This document shows, one piece after another, positions 13,063 through 19,690 of a stretch of 20,624 bases of DNA. How positions within the stretch are numbered: position 1 is the stretch's first letter; each line of letters starts with the position of its first letter. This stretch comes from Candidatus Nealsonbacteria bacterium RIFCSPLOWO2_01_FULL_38_120 (lineage in GTDB: Bacteria; Patescibacteriota; Minisyncoccia; Minisyncoccales; GWA2-38-27), in the NCBI GenBank assembly GCA_001821475.1, contig MHMF01000039.1:1-20624 (forward strand). The letters run 5' to 3'. Under the pieces are notes generated by a model, which was not told the DNA's origin, did no database searches, and saw nothing but the letters and a program-made list of their open reading frames with translations. Position numbers and translations under genes: made by a program.

Positions 13063-14142
13063 ATGGTTTTATCAATTGTTATAGCCTTTTTTTGTTTAAT
13101 CGGGTTGGCCATTCTGCACGAATACGGCCATTTTATCGCGGCTAAAAAATTCGGGGTGGGGGTTGAGGAATTTGGAATTGGATATCCTCCCCGGATTTTC
13201 GGGAAAAAATTTAGAGGAACGATTTATTCCATAAATCTTTTGCCGTTTGGCGCTTTTGTGAAAATTAAGGGAGAGAACAACAGGACAAACGATCAGGATA
13301 GTTTTAATGGCAAACCGTTTTGGAAGAAGTCCTTAATTATTTTAGCCGGAGTTATTTCTTTTTGGCTGGCGGCGATTGTCATTTTGTCGGTCGTGATGTG
13401 GCTTGGCGCTCCGACTATAATTGAAGATAATGAGAAGGGCATTTTTACTGATTTGAAGGTGCAGATAATCGGTCTTGCTCCCGGCTCTCCGGCTAAAGAA
13501 GCGGGGCTAGAAGTAGGCGACGCGATAAAAGAATTTAAATATAGAAATGTGAATATAAAAATTAAAGATACGGCGACATTGCAAGAGCTTATTAAAGAAA
13601 ATCAAGGCAGGGAAATTACTTTGGCGATTGAGAGAGGTGGCGAGGTAAAAGATGTTTTTTTGATCTTGAGAGCCAATCCGCCTGAAGGCCAGGGAGCTAT
13701 GGGCGTTATTTTGGCAAGAACAGCGATGAAATCGTATCCGTGGTATTTGGCGCCCATTGAAGGAATAAAAGCAACCGGACAATTTACTATTTCTGTCTTG
13801 GAAGGGTGGGGCATTGCTTTGGCAAGACTTGCGCAAAGAGAGCCGACGGGAGTGCAGATAATGGGGCCAGTGGGAATTTTCGGATTATTCGCCCAAACCA
13901 GCCGGATGGGAGTAAGTTATTTTTTGCAGTTTATCGCGATAATTTCAATCTATATCGCAGTATTTAACATTCTGCCGATTCCAATGGTTGACGGCGGAAA
14001 ATTTCTTTTTCTGGTTATTGAAAAAATAAGGGGCAAGCAGATGAATCAGAAAACAGAGAACGGCATTAACGCGGCTTTTTTCACTTTGCTTGTTATGATA
14101 ATGTTTTTCGTTACTATCAAGGACATAGCCCAGCTATTCTAA
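13063..14142 (+). CDS. rseP: RIP metalloprotease (site-2 protease)
   Basis: A 359-residue membrane metalloprotease. The zinc motif HEYGH is at residues 19-23 in the first membrane segment, and the third ligand lies in NILPIPMVDGGKFL with Asp310. A PDZ domain occupies about 125-210 (IIGLAPGSPAKEAGLEVGDA). Membrane segments are near 1-20, 93-115, 285-305 and 335-355. Such proteases cut membrane-bound anti-sigma factors or signal-peptide remnants; the substrate here is unknown. The start ATG follows the composite hairpin arm directly, without SD. The gene order frr-rseP-proS is common in bacteria, though dxr and cdsA, often between frr and rseP, are missing. Confidence 0.93.
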   Translation: MVLSIVIAFFCLIGLAILHEYGHFIAAKKFGVGVEEFGIGYPPRIFGKKFRGTIYSINLLPFGAFVKIKGENNRTNDQDSFNGKPFWKKSLIILAGVISFWLAAIVILSVVMWLGAPTIIEDNEKGIFTDLKVQIIGLAPGSPAKEAGLEVGDAIKEFKYRNVNIKIKDTATLQELIKENQGREITLAIERGGEVKDVFLILRANPPEGQGAMGVILARTAMKSYPWYLAPIEGIKATGQFTISVLEGWGIALARLAQREPTGVQIMGPVGIFGLFAQTSRMGVSYFLQFIAIISIYIAVFNILPIPMVDGGKFLFLVIEKIRGKQMNQKTENGINAAFFTLLVMIMFFVTIKDIAQLF

Positions 14143-14230
14143 ATTAAAATGCAAAGCGAAAAACGCAAAATGCAAAATTAAGGTATCAATTATATAATCG
14201 CGAAGCGACACAATATTCATAATTCGTAAT
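14143..14230. repeat. Half or chimeric family B element between rseP and proS
   Basis: Starts one base after the rseP stop with AAAATGCAAAGCGAAAAACG and AAAATTAAGGTATCAA, matching the left arms at 4926 and 16686. TCGC-gaa-GCGA follows. The expected complementary right arm is absent; instead the DNA reads ATTCATAATTCGTAATTCAG, a different AT-rich repeat vocabulary also seen inside gatA (18159). It looks like a truncated or recombined copy. Confidence 0.65.
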
Positions 14231-14244
14231 TCAGTTGTTCACCC

Positions 14245-15528
14245 ATGAGGCAGTCGCATTTTTTTTGTAAAACATTAAAAACAAATCCGAAAGAAGGGGA
14301 CGCAATATCGCACAAGCTTCTTTTGAGAGGGAATTTTATTTCTCAGCTCGCTTCCGGGGTTTATAGTTTTTTGCCGTTAGGGCTTAGAGCGCACAGGAAT
14401 ATAGAAAAAATTATCCGGGAAGAAATTGAAAAAATTGGGGGACAGGAGGTTTTACTGCCGTCCTTGCAACCGAAAGAAATATGGCTGAAAACAAAGCGCT
14501 GGGATGAAATGGACCCTCCTTTATTCAGAGTTAAGGATCGGCATAGTAAAGAATTCGCCCTGGGTCCGACTCACGAGGAAGTAATTACTGGTTTGGTAAA
14601 ATTAGCAATCCAATCGTATAAGGACTTGCCTGTCGCGCTTTATCAAATTCAAACAAAGTTTAGGAACGAGATGCGGTTTTACGGCGGGTTGATGCGCGCT
14701 CGAGAATTTATAATGAAAGACCTTTACAGTTTCCATGCGGATAAAGACGACTTGGAAAAATTTTTCAACAAAGCGATTGGGGCGTACGAAGCCATTTTCA
14801 ACAGGTGCGGGTTAAAAGCCATAAAAAGCGAAGCGTCAGGCGGAATTTTCACAAAAGAAAATACTTATGAATTTCAGATTTTGTCGGAGATGGGGGAAGA
14901 CAGGATACTTTTTTGCGAAAATTGTTGTTGGGCATCCAATCTGGAAGTGGCGGAAGTTAAAGATGGAGGCAAATGTCCTAAATGTGAAAAAGGAAAGTTG
15001 GAAAAACGCAATTCAATTGAGCTTGGCCATATTTTTCGGCTTGGCTCAAAATATTCCGAAACAATAGGGCTTTATTTTAAGGATAAAGAGGGCAATGAAA
15101 AGCCCGTAATAATGGGCTGTTATGGAATTGGAATAGGACGGCTTTTGGCAACCGTGGTTGAGATAAATAATGATGAAAAAGGAATTGTCTGGCCAAAAGA
15201 ATTGGCGCCTTTTCCAATACATCTGATTCAAATAGGAGAAGGGCAAGATGTTAAAAAAGTCGCTGAAACGGTTTATAGTAGTTTGATGGAATTTGGATTT
15301 GAATCGCTTTACGACGATAGGCAGGATAAAACCGCCGGAGAAAAATTCGCTGAAGCGGATTTAATCGGAATGCCTTGCAGAATTGTGGTAAGCGAAAGAA
15401 CAATAGAGAAAGATTGCGTGGAAATAAAACCTCGGGATGAAGTAAAAGCGGAATTGGTAAGGATTGATTATTTACAGCAGTTTTTTAACTCAAAACTCAA
15501 AGTTCAAAATTCAAAATTACAACCTTAA
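14245..15528 (+). CDS. proS: Prolyl-tRNA synthetase, short form without editing insert
   Basis: A 427-residue class II synthetase; E. coli ProRS has about 570. It charges tRNA-Pro. Motif 1 lies around SGVYSFLPLGLRAHRNIEKI, motif 2 around FRNEMRFYGGLMRAREFIMK, motif 3 is CYGIGIGRLLA, and the proline-site GPTHEE is present. The editing (INS) domain normally between motifs 2 and 3 is missing. Its place is taken by a short segment with C224, C227, C244 and C247, a probable zinc knuckle. An anticodon-binding domain follows (APFPIHLIQIG...YDDRQDKTAGEKFAEADLIG). The last 13 residues (NSKLKVQNSKLQP) are encoded by the arm of the downstream repeat. Lack of INS suggests that Ala-tRNA-Pro editing, if any, is done elsewhere. 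The leader has no SD. Confidence 0.95.
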   Translation: MRQSHFFCKTLKTNPKEGDAISHKLLLRGNFISQLASGVYSFLPLGLRAHRNIEKIIREEIEKIGGQEVLLPSLQPKEIWLKTKRWDEMDPPLFRVKDRHSKEFALGPTHEEVITGLVKLAIQSYKDLPVALYQIQTKFRNEMRFYGGLMRAREFIMKDLYSFHADKDDLEKFFNKAIGAYEAIFNRCGLKAIKSEASGGIFTKENTYEFQILSEMGEDRILFCENCCWASNLEVAEVKDGGKCPKCEKGKLEKRNSIELGHIFRLGSKYSETIGLYFKDKEGNEKPVIMGCYGIGIGRLLATVVEINNDEKGIVWPKELAPFPIHLIQIGEGQDVKKVAETVYSSLMEFGFESLYDDRQDKTAGEKFAEADLIGMPCRIVVSERTIEKDCVEIKPRDEVKAELVRIDYLQQFFNSKLKVQNSKLQP

Positions 15529-15626
15529 AGTTCAAAACACCTTATCATCGCAATGCTTTATATTCTAATTTGGTTTTAAGTTTTGAGTTGTGGTTTTGCG
15601 CTTTGAGTTTTACGCTTTGAATTTAG
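15487..15626. repeat. Family A inverted repeat overlapping the proS 3' end
   Basis: Left arm 15487-15537 (AACTCAAAACTCAAAGTTC...) begins inside proS and supplies its last 13 codons and stop. The right arm 15571-15626 (TTGGTTTTAAGTTTTGAG...GCTTTGAATTT) pairs with it imperfectly. The segment GTTTTAAGTTTTGAGTTGTG recurs at 17205-17224. The arm ends a few nt before the mreB ATG at 15630; no SD. Confidence 0.85.
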
Positions 15627-15629
15627 TTT

Positions 15630-16682
15630 ATGTTTAAAAAGCTTCTCTCATACATTTCTAGCAATATAGCCATTGATTTGGGCACCGCTACATCTTTGGT
15701 TTATTTGCAGGGTAAAGGAATAGTTATAAATGAACCGTCAGTCGTGGCGATAAACCAGAAAACAGGTCAGATTTTAGCTATTGGCAATGAAGCGAAAAAA
15801 ATGGTTGGCAGAACGCCCGCCTATATTGTGGCGACAAGGCCGTTGGCCCAGGGAGTTATTTCTGATTTTGAAGTCACTGAGCAAATGCTTAAATATTTTA
15901 TTGAAAAAGTCCAGGGACGGAAGCTGATTTTTAGATTGAGGCCAAGAGTTATAGTCGGCGTTCCTTACGGAGTTACCGAGGTTGAAAAAAAAGCGGTCCG
16001 GGATGCGGCGAAAAACGCTGGCGCCAAAGAAGTATTTTTGATAGAAGAGCCGATGGCATCGGCAATAGGGGCAAGATTACCTGTTCAGGAAGCGGGCGGA
16101 AATTTCGTTATAGATATAGGCGGAGGAACCACGGAAGTGGCAGTAATTTCTTTAGGAGGAATTGTTTTGGCGAAAAGTTTGCGCATAGCCGGAGATAAAT
16201 TAAACGAAGATATCATCCATTTTGCCCAAGAGGAATACAGGTTGCTGATAGGGGAAAGGGCAGCTGAAAATATAAAAATAGGGATTGGATCCGCCTATCC
16301 GCTTAAAGAAAAAAAAGAACTTCCATTAAGGGGAAGAAATTTGGTCACCGGTCTTCCCGAAGAAATTATGGTAAACAATGAAGAAATTTATCGGGCATTG
16401 CAGAAATCAGTCAAGCAGATTATAGCTGCCGTTAAAACAACCGTGGAAGAGACGCCGCCCGAGCTTTTAGCTGATATTATGACAAAAGGCATTTATTTGT
16501 CCGGAGGCGGAAGTTTGTTGCGCGGGCTTGATATTTTAGTTCAAGAAGAAACAAAAATACCAACTAAAATTATTGAGGACCCGATGACAGCGGTTGTGCG
16601 GGGAGCTGGAATGGTTTTGGAAAATATAGACACGCTTAGCGAGGTCTTGGCAGAACCGGAAGAACTAAAGACGCCGAAGTAG
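15630..16682 (+). CDS. mreB: Rod shape-determining protein MreB (paralogue 2)
   Basis: A 350-residue actin-fold protein, the more canonical of the two copies. Phosphate-1 is IAIDLGTATSLVYL, phosphate-2 FVIDIGGGTTEVAVISLGG, and the adenosine motif GIYLSGGGSLLRGLDILV. The first residues (MFKKLLSYISSN) form a likely amphipathic membrane-targeting helix, absent in the copy at 10238. Both copies share TPPEL-DIM-KG and the R-RDL/RNL-SGLP/TGLP segments, so they derive from one family. They may form mixed filaments or serve separate complexes; the sequence does not decide. No mreC/mreD nearby. It is framed by hairpin elements on both sides. Confidence 0.95.
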   Translation: MFKKLLSYISSNIAIDLGTATSLVYLQGKGIVINEPSVVAINQKTGQILAIGNEAKKMVGRTPAYIVATRPLAQGVISDFEVTEQMLKYFIEKVQGRKLIFRLRPRVIVGVPYGVTEVEKKAVRDAAKNAGAKEVFLIEEPMASAIGARLPVQEAGGNFVIDIGGGTTEVAVISLGGIVLAKSLRIAGDKLNEDIIHFAQEEYRLLIGERAAENIKIGIGSAYPLKEKKELPLRGRNLVTGLPEEIMVNNEEIYRALQKSVKQIIAAVKTTVEETPPELLADIMTKGIYLSGGGSLLRGLDILVQEETKIPTKIIEDPMTAVVRGAGMVLENIDTLSEVLAEPEELKTPK

Positions 16683-16685
16683 AAC

Positions 16686-16814
16686 AAAATTAAAAACGCA
16701 AAACGAAAAATGCAAAACTAAGGTATCAAAAATTTTTGAAAGAGATTTTTGATAATATAATAGTCGCAAAGCGACACATTAGTTTTACGCTTTTCGTTTT
16801 ACATTTTTAATTTT
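16686..16814. repeat. Family B element exactly filling the mreB-gatC gap
   Basis: Outer arms of 36 nt, 16686-16721 and 16779-16814, pair at 31 of 36 positions. All five differences are transition-type. Inside are a perfect 10-bp stem TATCAAAAAT (16724-16733) with ATTTTTGATA (16745-16754), and GTCGC-aaa-GCGAC (16763-16775). The element begins 4 nt after the mreB stop and ends 4 nt before the gatC ATG, so no SD space remains. Confidence 0.9.
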
Positions 16815-16818
16815 TTAT

Positions 16819-17121
16819 ATGATTTCAAAAGAAGAGGTGAAAAAAATAGCCAAATTGGCGCGCTTGGGAATTTCTGAAAAAGAAGAGGAAAAATTCCAAA
16901 AGGATTTGTCCTCTATTTTGGATTATTTTTCTATTTTGAATAAGGTTGATGTTTCCGGGATTGAGCCATTTTCCCAGAGCGCCGGCGGACTTGCTCGTTG
17001 CGAAAATGATGTGGCAAGAGAAGATAAAGCATGGCCGGAGAATCCTGATTTAGCTGATAAGCTTGTGAGCCAAGCGTCGGATAAAATCGGAAGGCATATA
17101 AAAGTAAAGGCGGTATTTTAA
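16819..17121 (+). CDS. gatC: Asp-tRNA(Asn)/Glu-tRNA(Gln) amidotransferase subunit C
   Basis: A 100-residue GatC, the usual size. It starts MISKEEVKKIAKLARLGISE, continues EEEKFQKDLSSILDYFSILN, then KVDVSGIEPFSQSAGGLARC and a terminal IGRHIKVKAVF. GatC is the small belt subunit that joins GatA and GatB in the transamidation of misacylated tRNA. It lies 317 bp before gatA; the gap contains two hairpin elements. gatB is not in the window. No SD before the ATG. Confidence 0.95.
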   Translation: MISKEEVKKIAKLARLGISEKEEEKFQKDLSSILDYFSILNKVDVSGIEPFSQSAGGLARCENDVAREDKAWPENPDLADKLVSQASDKIGRHIKVKAVF

Positions 17122-17245
17122 GTTCAAAACTCAAAGTTCAAAACTCAAAACCACAACTTAAAGTTCAAAATTTTTTATTATCATAATACTTGTATTTTAA
17201 TTCGGTTTTAAGTTTTGAGTTGTGGATTTGCGTTTTGAATTTTTT
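17122..17245. repeat. Family A inverted repeat after gatC
   Basis: First half of the 317-bp gatC-gatA gap, which holds no gene. Left arm 17122-17172 (AGTTCAAAACTCAAAGTTC...CCACAACTTAAAGTTC) starts at the base after the gatC stop. Right arm 17203-17242 contains GTTTTAAGTTTTGAGTTGTG and GCGTTTTGAA. The loop is AT-rich (TTTTTTATTATCATAATAC). Confidence 0.8.
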
Positions 17246-17252
17246 ATTATAT

Positions 17253-17431
17253 ATACTTTGAATTGCAAAATGCCAAATAAAAAGAGAATTTCTTGGTCTT
17301 TTCTCCAAATTTCAGCTGTAAATTTGCTATAATTATTCGGCGTATGCTTTGCATATGCCTCATAATTATATCAAATTTTCGCTCTGAAATTTGAAGAAAG
17401 GACCAAGAAAGCATTTCGCAATTCAAAGTAT
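17253..17431. repeat. Complete family D palindrome upstream of gatA
   Basis: A 179-nt near-palindrome. The left arm starts ATACTTTGAATTGC (17253) and the right arm ends GCAATTCAAAGTAT (17431). Pairing continues through TTTCTTGGTC / GACCAAGAAA and CCAAATTTCAG / CTGAAATTTG; an extra segment of about 15 nt bulges in the left arm. The apex is ATAATTAT, GGCGTATGC-ttt-GCATATGCC, ATAATTAT. The right arm matches positions 34-96. It ends 7 nt before the gatA ATG, with no SD. Confidence 0.9.
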
Positions 17432-17438
17432 TTAAATA

Positions 17439-18878
17439 ATGGAATTACACAATTTAACCATAACAAAAATTCAAAATGGATTGAGAAATAAGGATTTTTC
17501 GGTTGTGGAATTGATAACGGCGTTTTTGGACAGAATAAAACAGGAAGACGAAAAAATTTCCGCGTTTTTGTCAGTAGAAGAAAATTCGGCTATCAGTCAA
17601 GCAAAAAAAATTGACGAACTGATTTCCTGCGGAGGAGAGCTCACGGCGCTTGCCGGAATTCCGTTGGCTGTTAAAGATAATATATTGGTCAAGGGAATGA
17701 AAGCAACTTGCGCTTCAAAAATTTTGGAGAATTATGTCGCTCCTTACGATGCCACATGCGTTAAAAAATTAAAATCAGCGGGAGCGGTTATTTTAGGCAA
17801 AACAAATTTGGACGAATTCGCTATGGGCGGGTCTACTGAGAATTCAGGATTTTTTACCACAAAAAATCCAAATGATTTAGGGCGGGTTCCGGGCGGGAGT
17901 TCTGGCGGGTCTGCTGCGGCCGTTGCGGCTGATATGTGTTGCTTTGCTTTGGGTTCGGATACGGGCGGGTCTATAAGGCAGCCGGCTAGTTTTTGCGGAG
18001 TAGTTGGGCTGAAGCCGACCTATGGTTCTGTTTCGCGATACGGATTGGTTGCTTTTGCTTCTTCGCTTGACCAGATCGGGCCGATAACAAAGACAGCTGA
18101 AGACGCTAAATTAGTTTTTGATGTTATCTCCGGGAAAGACCCCTTGGATTCCACCTCCATTAAATCCATAATTCATAATTCCAAATTCTTAATTCAAAAT
18201 TTACGGGTTGGGGTGCCGAAAGAGTATTTTATCGGAGGAATGGATAAAGAAGTTGAAAAAATAATCAGAGATGCGATAAAGAGAATAGAGGATTGCGGCG
18301 CCAAAATCGAAGAAATAAGTTTGCCTAATACGAAATACGCTTTGGCTGTTTATTATCTTATCGCCACCTCCGAAGCGTCTGCTAATTTAGCGAGATATGA
18401 CGGCATCAGATACGGGGGAATTATGAATTACGAATCAAGAATTATGACTGACGAAGGAGGTGATTTATTGGAACATTATTTGACGACAAGGGGGACGGGA
18501 TTTGGAGATGAGGTGAAAAGAAGGATAATGTTGGGAACATTCGCGCTTTCCGCTGGCTATTACAATGCTTATTATTTGAAGGCGCAGAAAGTAAGAACTT
18601 TAATTAAAAATGATTTTGAAAAAGCGTTTCAGAAAGTGAACGCGATTTTCACTCCCGCTTCGCCGACTCCTGCTTTTAAGATAGGAGAGAATATGTCAAA
18701 CCCGCTTTCAATGTATCTGGCCGATATCTTCACTGTTTCAGCGAATCTGACTGGTTTGCCGGCTATTTCTATTCCCATTGGTTTTACTCAAAAAAAATTG
18801 CCGATCGGGCTTCAAATTATCGGAAAACCATTTGAGGAAACAAAAATTTTAGAAATAGGAAAAATATATGGATCTTAA
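17439..18878 (+). CDS. gatA: Asp-tRNA(Asn)/Glu-tRNA(Gln) amidotransferase subunit A
   Basis: A 479-residue amidase-signature enzyme that frees ammonia from glutamine to amidate Glu-tRNA(Gln) or Asp-tRNA(Asn). The Lys-cisSer-Ser triad is intact: K79 in GIPLAVKDN, S154 in PGGSSGGSAA, S178 in GSDTGGSIRQP. GatA landmarks such as GKTNLDEFAMGGSTENSGF and GVVGLKPTYGSVSRYGLVAF are present. Two stretches do not look like GatA: residues 241-254 (IKSIIHNSKFLIQN), where the family has a short hydrophilic linker before LRVGVPKEYF, and 327-338 (GIMNYESRIMTD), between IRYG and the LTTRGTGFG region. Both are encoded by AT-rich repeat-like DNA. The gene overlaps the next by 11 bp. No SD at the start. Confidence 0.96.
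   Translation: MELHNLTITKIQNGLRNKDFSVVELITAFLDRIKQEDEKISAFLSVEENSAISQAKKIDELISCGGELTALAGIPLAVKDNILVKGMKATCASKILENYVAPYDATCVKKLKSAGAVILGKTNLDEFAMGGSTENSGFFTTKNPNDLGRVPGGSSGGSAAAVAADMCCFALGSDTGGSIRQPASFCGVVGLKPTYGSVSRYGLVAFASSLDQIGPITKTAEDAKLVFDVISGKDPLDSTSIKSIIHNSKFLIQNLRVGVPKEYFIGGMDKEVEKIIRDAIKRIEDCGAKIEEISLPNTKYALAVYYLIATSEASANLARYDGIRYGGIMNYESRIMTDEGGDLLEHYLTTRGTGFGDEVKRRIMLGTFALSAGYYNAYYLKAQKVRTLIKNDFEKAFQKVNAIFTPASPTPAFKIGENMSNPLSMYLADIFTVSANLTGLPAISIPIGFTQKKLPIGLQIIGKPFEETKILEIGKIYGS
18159..18200 (+). repeat. In-frame AT-rich repeat inside gatA (first)
   Basis: Reads CCATAATTCATAATTCC, then AAATTCTTAATTCAAAATT, encoding IKSIIHNSKFLIQN. The words ATAATTCATAATTC and AATTCAAAATT match intergenic repeat vocabulary (for example ATTCATAATTCGTAATTC at 14213, TTCAAAATTCAAAATT at 15503). 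It replaces the usual linker before LRVGVPKEYF without shifting the frame. Confidence 0.65.
18419..18450 (+). repeat. In-frame AT-rich repeat inside gatA (second)
   Basis: GGAATTATGAATTACGAATC and AAGAATTATGA encode IMNYESRIM. Read as its complement it gives TCATAATTCTTGATTCGTAA, the same vocabulary as the first gatA repeat and the 14213 region. Other GatA proteins have RYG followed by a short different linker here. It is therefore an opposite-orientation copy that is also open in frame. Confidence 0.55.
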
Positions 18879-19413
18879 TTATTTATTATCTTCTGTATCG
18901 GATTATTTTAATGCCATATCTAATTCTATATCTCCTTGGATTTATTTTTCTGTTGGAATTTTGAAAATTGTTTTCATAGTTATTTCTTTGGCGCTTTTTG
19001 TCGGCGCGATTATTTTGCTCTTTAAGGCGACATGGATTAAAAGGCGCTATTTTGATAATGTGAAAGTTATGGCGGATTATAAATTTTCCGGCGCTAAAAA
19101 GATATTTAAGGAATGGCAAAAAATAACCAAGCGCCTGGAAACAGACATAGAGGCGGAATATAAGTTGGCGATAATTGAGGCAGACGGATTGTTTGACGCT
19201 ATTTTAGCGAAAATGGGATACGGCGGAGATGTAACGGATGAAAAGTTAAAAAAAATAGAGCCGTCCGTTTTGGCGAATATTAACGACATTTCAGGAGCGC
19301 ATAAAATCCGCGATAATATTATTCACGACCCGGATTACAAGCTTGACTTGGAAAAAGCAAAAGAAATGATTGGCATCTACGAACAAGCCCTCCGCGACCT
19401 TGAAGTTTTTTGA
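18868..19413 (+). CDS. Membrane protein with a HEPN-like C-terminal region
   Basis: A 181-residue protein of no assigned function. The N-terminus has one strong membrane segment at about 27-54 (ISPWIYFSVG, then ILKIVFIVISLALFVGAIIL), followed by basic WIKRR, which places the rest in the cytoplasm. Residues 60-181 are predicted all-helical. Near the end, AHKIRDNIIHDPDYKLD contains R148-DNII-H153, an R-x4-H arrangement as in HEPN-type domains; the flanking helices (EADGLFDAILAKMGYGG and MIGIYEQALRDLEVF) fit that fold. I infer HEPN similarity from pattern alone. The ATG overlaps the gatA stop by 11 bp and has AGGA 7 nt upstream, so it is translationally linked to gatA. Confidence 0.78.
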   Translation: MDLNYLLSSVSDYFNAISNSISPWIYFSVGILKIVFIVISLALFVGAIILLFKATWIKRRYFDNVKVMADYKFSGAKKIFKEWQKITKRLETDIEAEYKLAIIEADGLFDAILAKMGYGGDVTDEKLKKIEPSVLANINDISGAHKIRDNIIHDPDYKLDLEKAKEMIGIYEQALRDLEVF

Positions 19414-19487
19414 GATTATTAATTTTATAAAGAGTTTAAGGCTGGATTTAATCCCGTTTTTGTTTCTGTGTTATATTAGAGTTAATG

Positions 19488-19516
19488 TTGATTTTTGTTC
19501 TTAAGTGTAATAAAGT
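19488..19516 (+). promoter_or_regulatory. Candidate promoter for the initiator tRNA
   Basis: TTGATT (19488-19493), 17-nt spacer, TAAAGT (19511-19516), about 35 nt before the tRNA. An alternative -10 TATAAA lies at 19516-19521. The region is very AT-rich, so this is tentative. Confidence 0.3.
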
Positions 19517-19551
19517 ATAAATATAGTATTCAAAAGCGTAGTTTCTTTTAT

Positions 19552-19622
19552 CGCGGGGTAGAGAAGTAGTATCTTGCGAGGCCCATAACCTCGAGACGTG
19601 GGTGCAATTCCCGCCCCCGCAA
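19552..19622 (+). tRNA. tRNA-Met, initiator type (anticodon CAT)
   Basis: Cloverleaf with acceptor CGCGGGG against CCCCGCA, leaving C1 opposite A72, the bacterial initiator hallmark; A11-U24 in the D stem is also initiator-like. Anticodon stem CGAGG/CCTCG, loop CCCATAA with CAT at 19584-19586. Odd points: position 33 is C instead of the near-universal U; the D loop AGTAGTA lacks the G18-G19 pair; the T loop is TGCAATT with G where U55 is expected; and the G-C triplet 29-31/39-41 has one A-U. CCA is not encoded (AACAA). It may be a divergent functional initiator or a decaying copy; the intact acceptor stem favours function. Confidence 0.88.
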
Positions 19623-19633
19623 CAAATTATATA

Positions 19634-19662
19634 TTGTGTTATTTTTGGACCCGCGGTATAAT
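19634..19662 (+). promoter_or_regulatory. Candidate promoter for the HTH/LAGLIDADG-like gene
   Basis: TTGTGT (19634-19639), 17-nt spacer, perfect TATAAT (19657-19662). The start would be about 22 nt before the ATG at 19691. The -10 is good, the -35 weak. No SD lies between. Confidence 0.45.
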
Positions 19663-19690
19663 TAAATAAAAGTTATATATCGTGGGTTTT

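Noticed and set aside
18454..18464. AAGGAGGTGAT inside gatA, an 11-nt complement of the usual 16S 3' end
   Set aside because: It is in frame within conserved coding sequence (EGGD), and no ATG or GTG starts an open frame at usual spacing; internal initiation is not supported.
19441..19466. GGATTTAATCC followed by a T-rich stretch as a terminator after the HEPN-like gene
   Set aside because: The stem is only 4 bp with an interrupted T-run; too weak to call.
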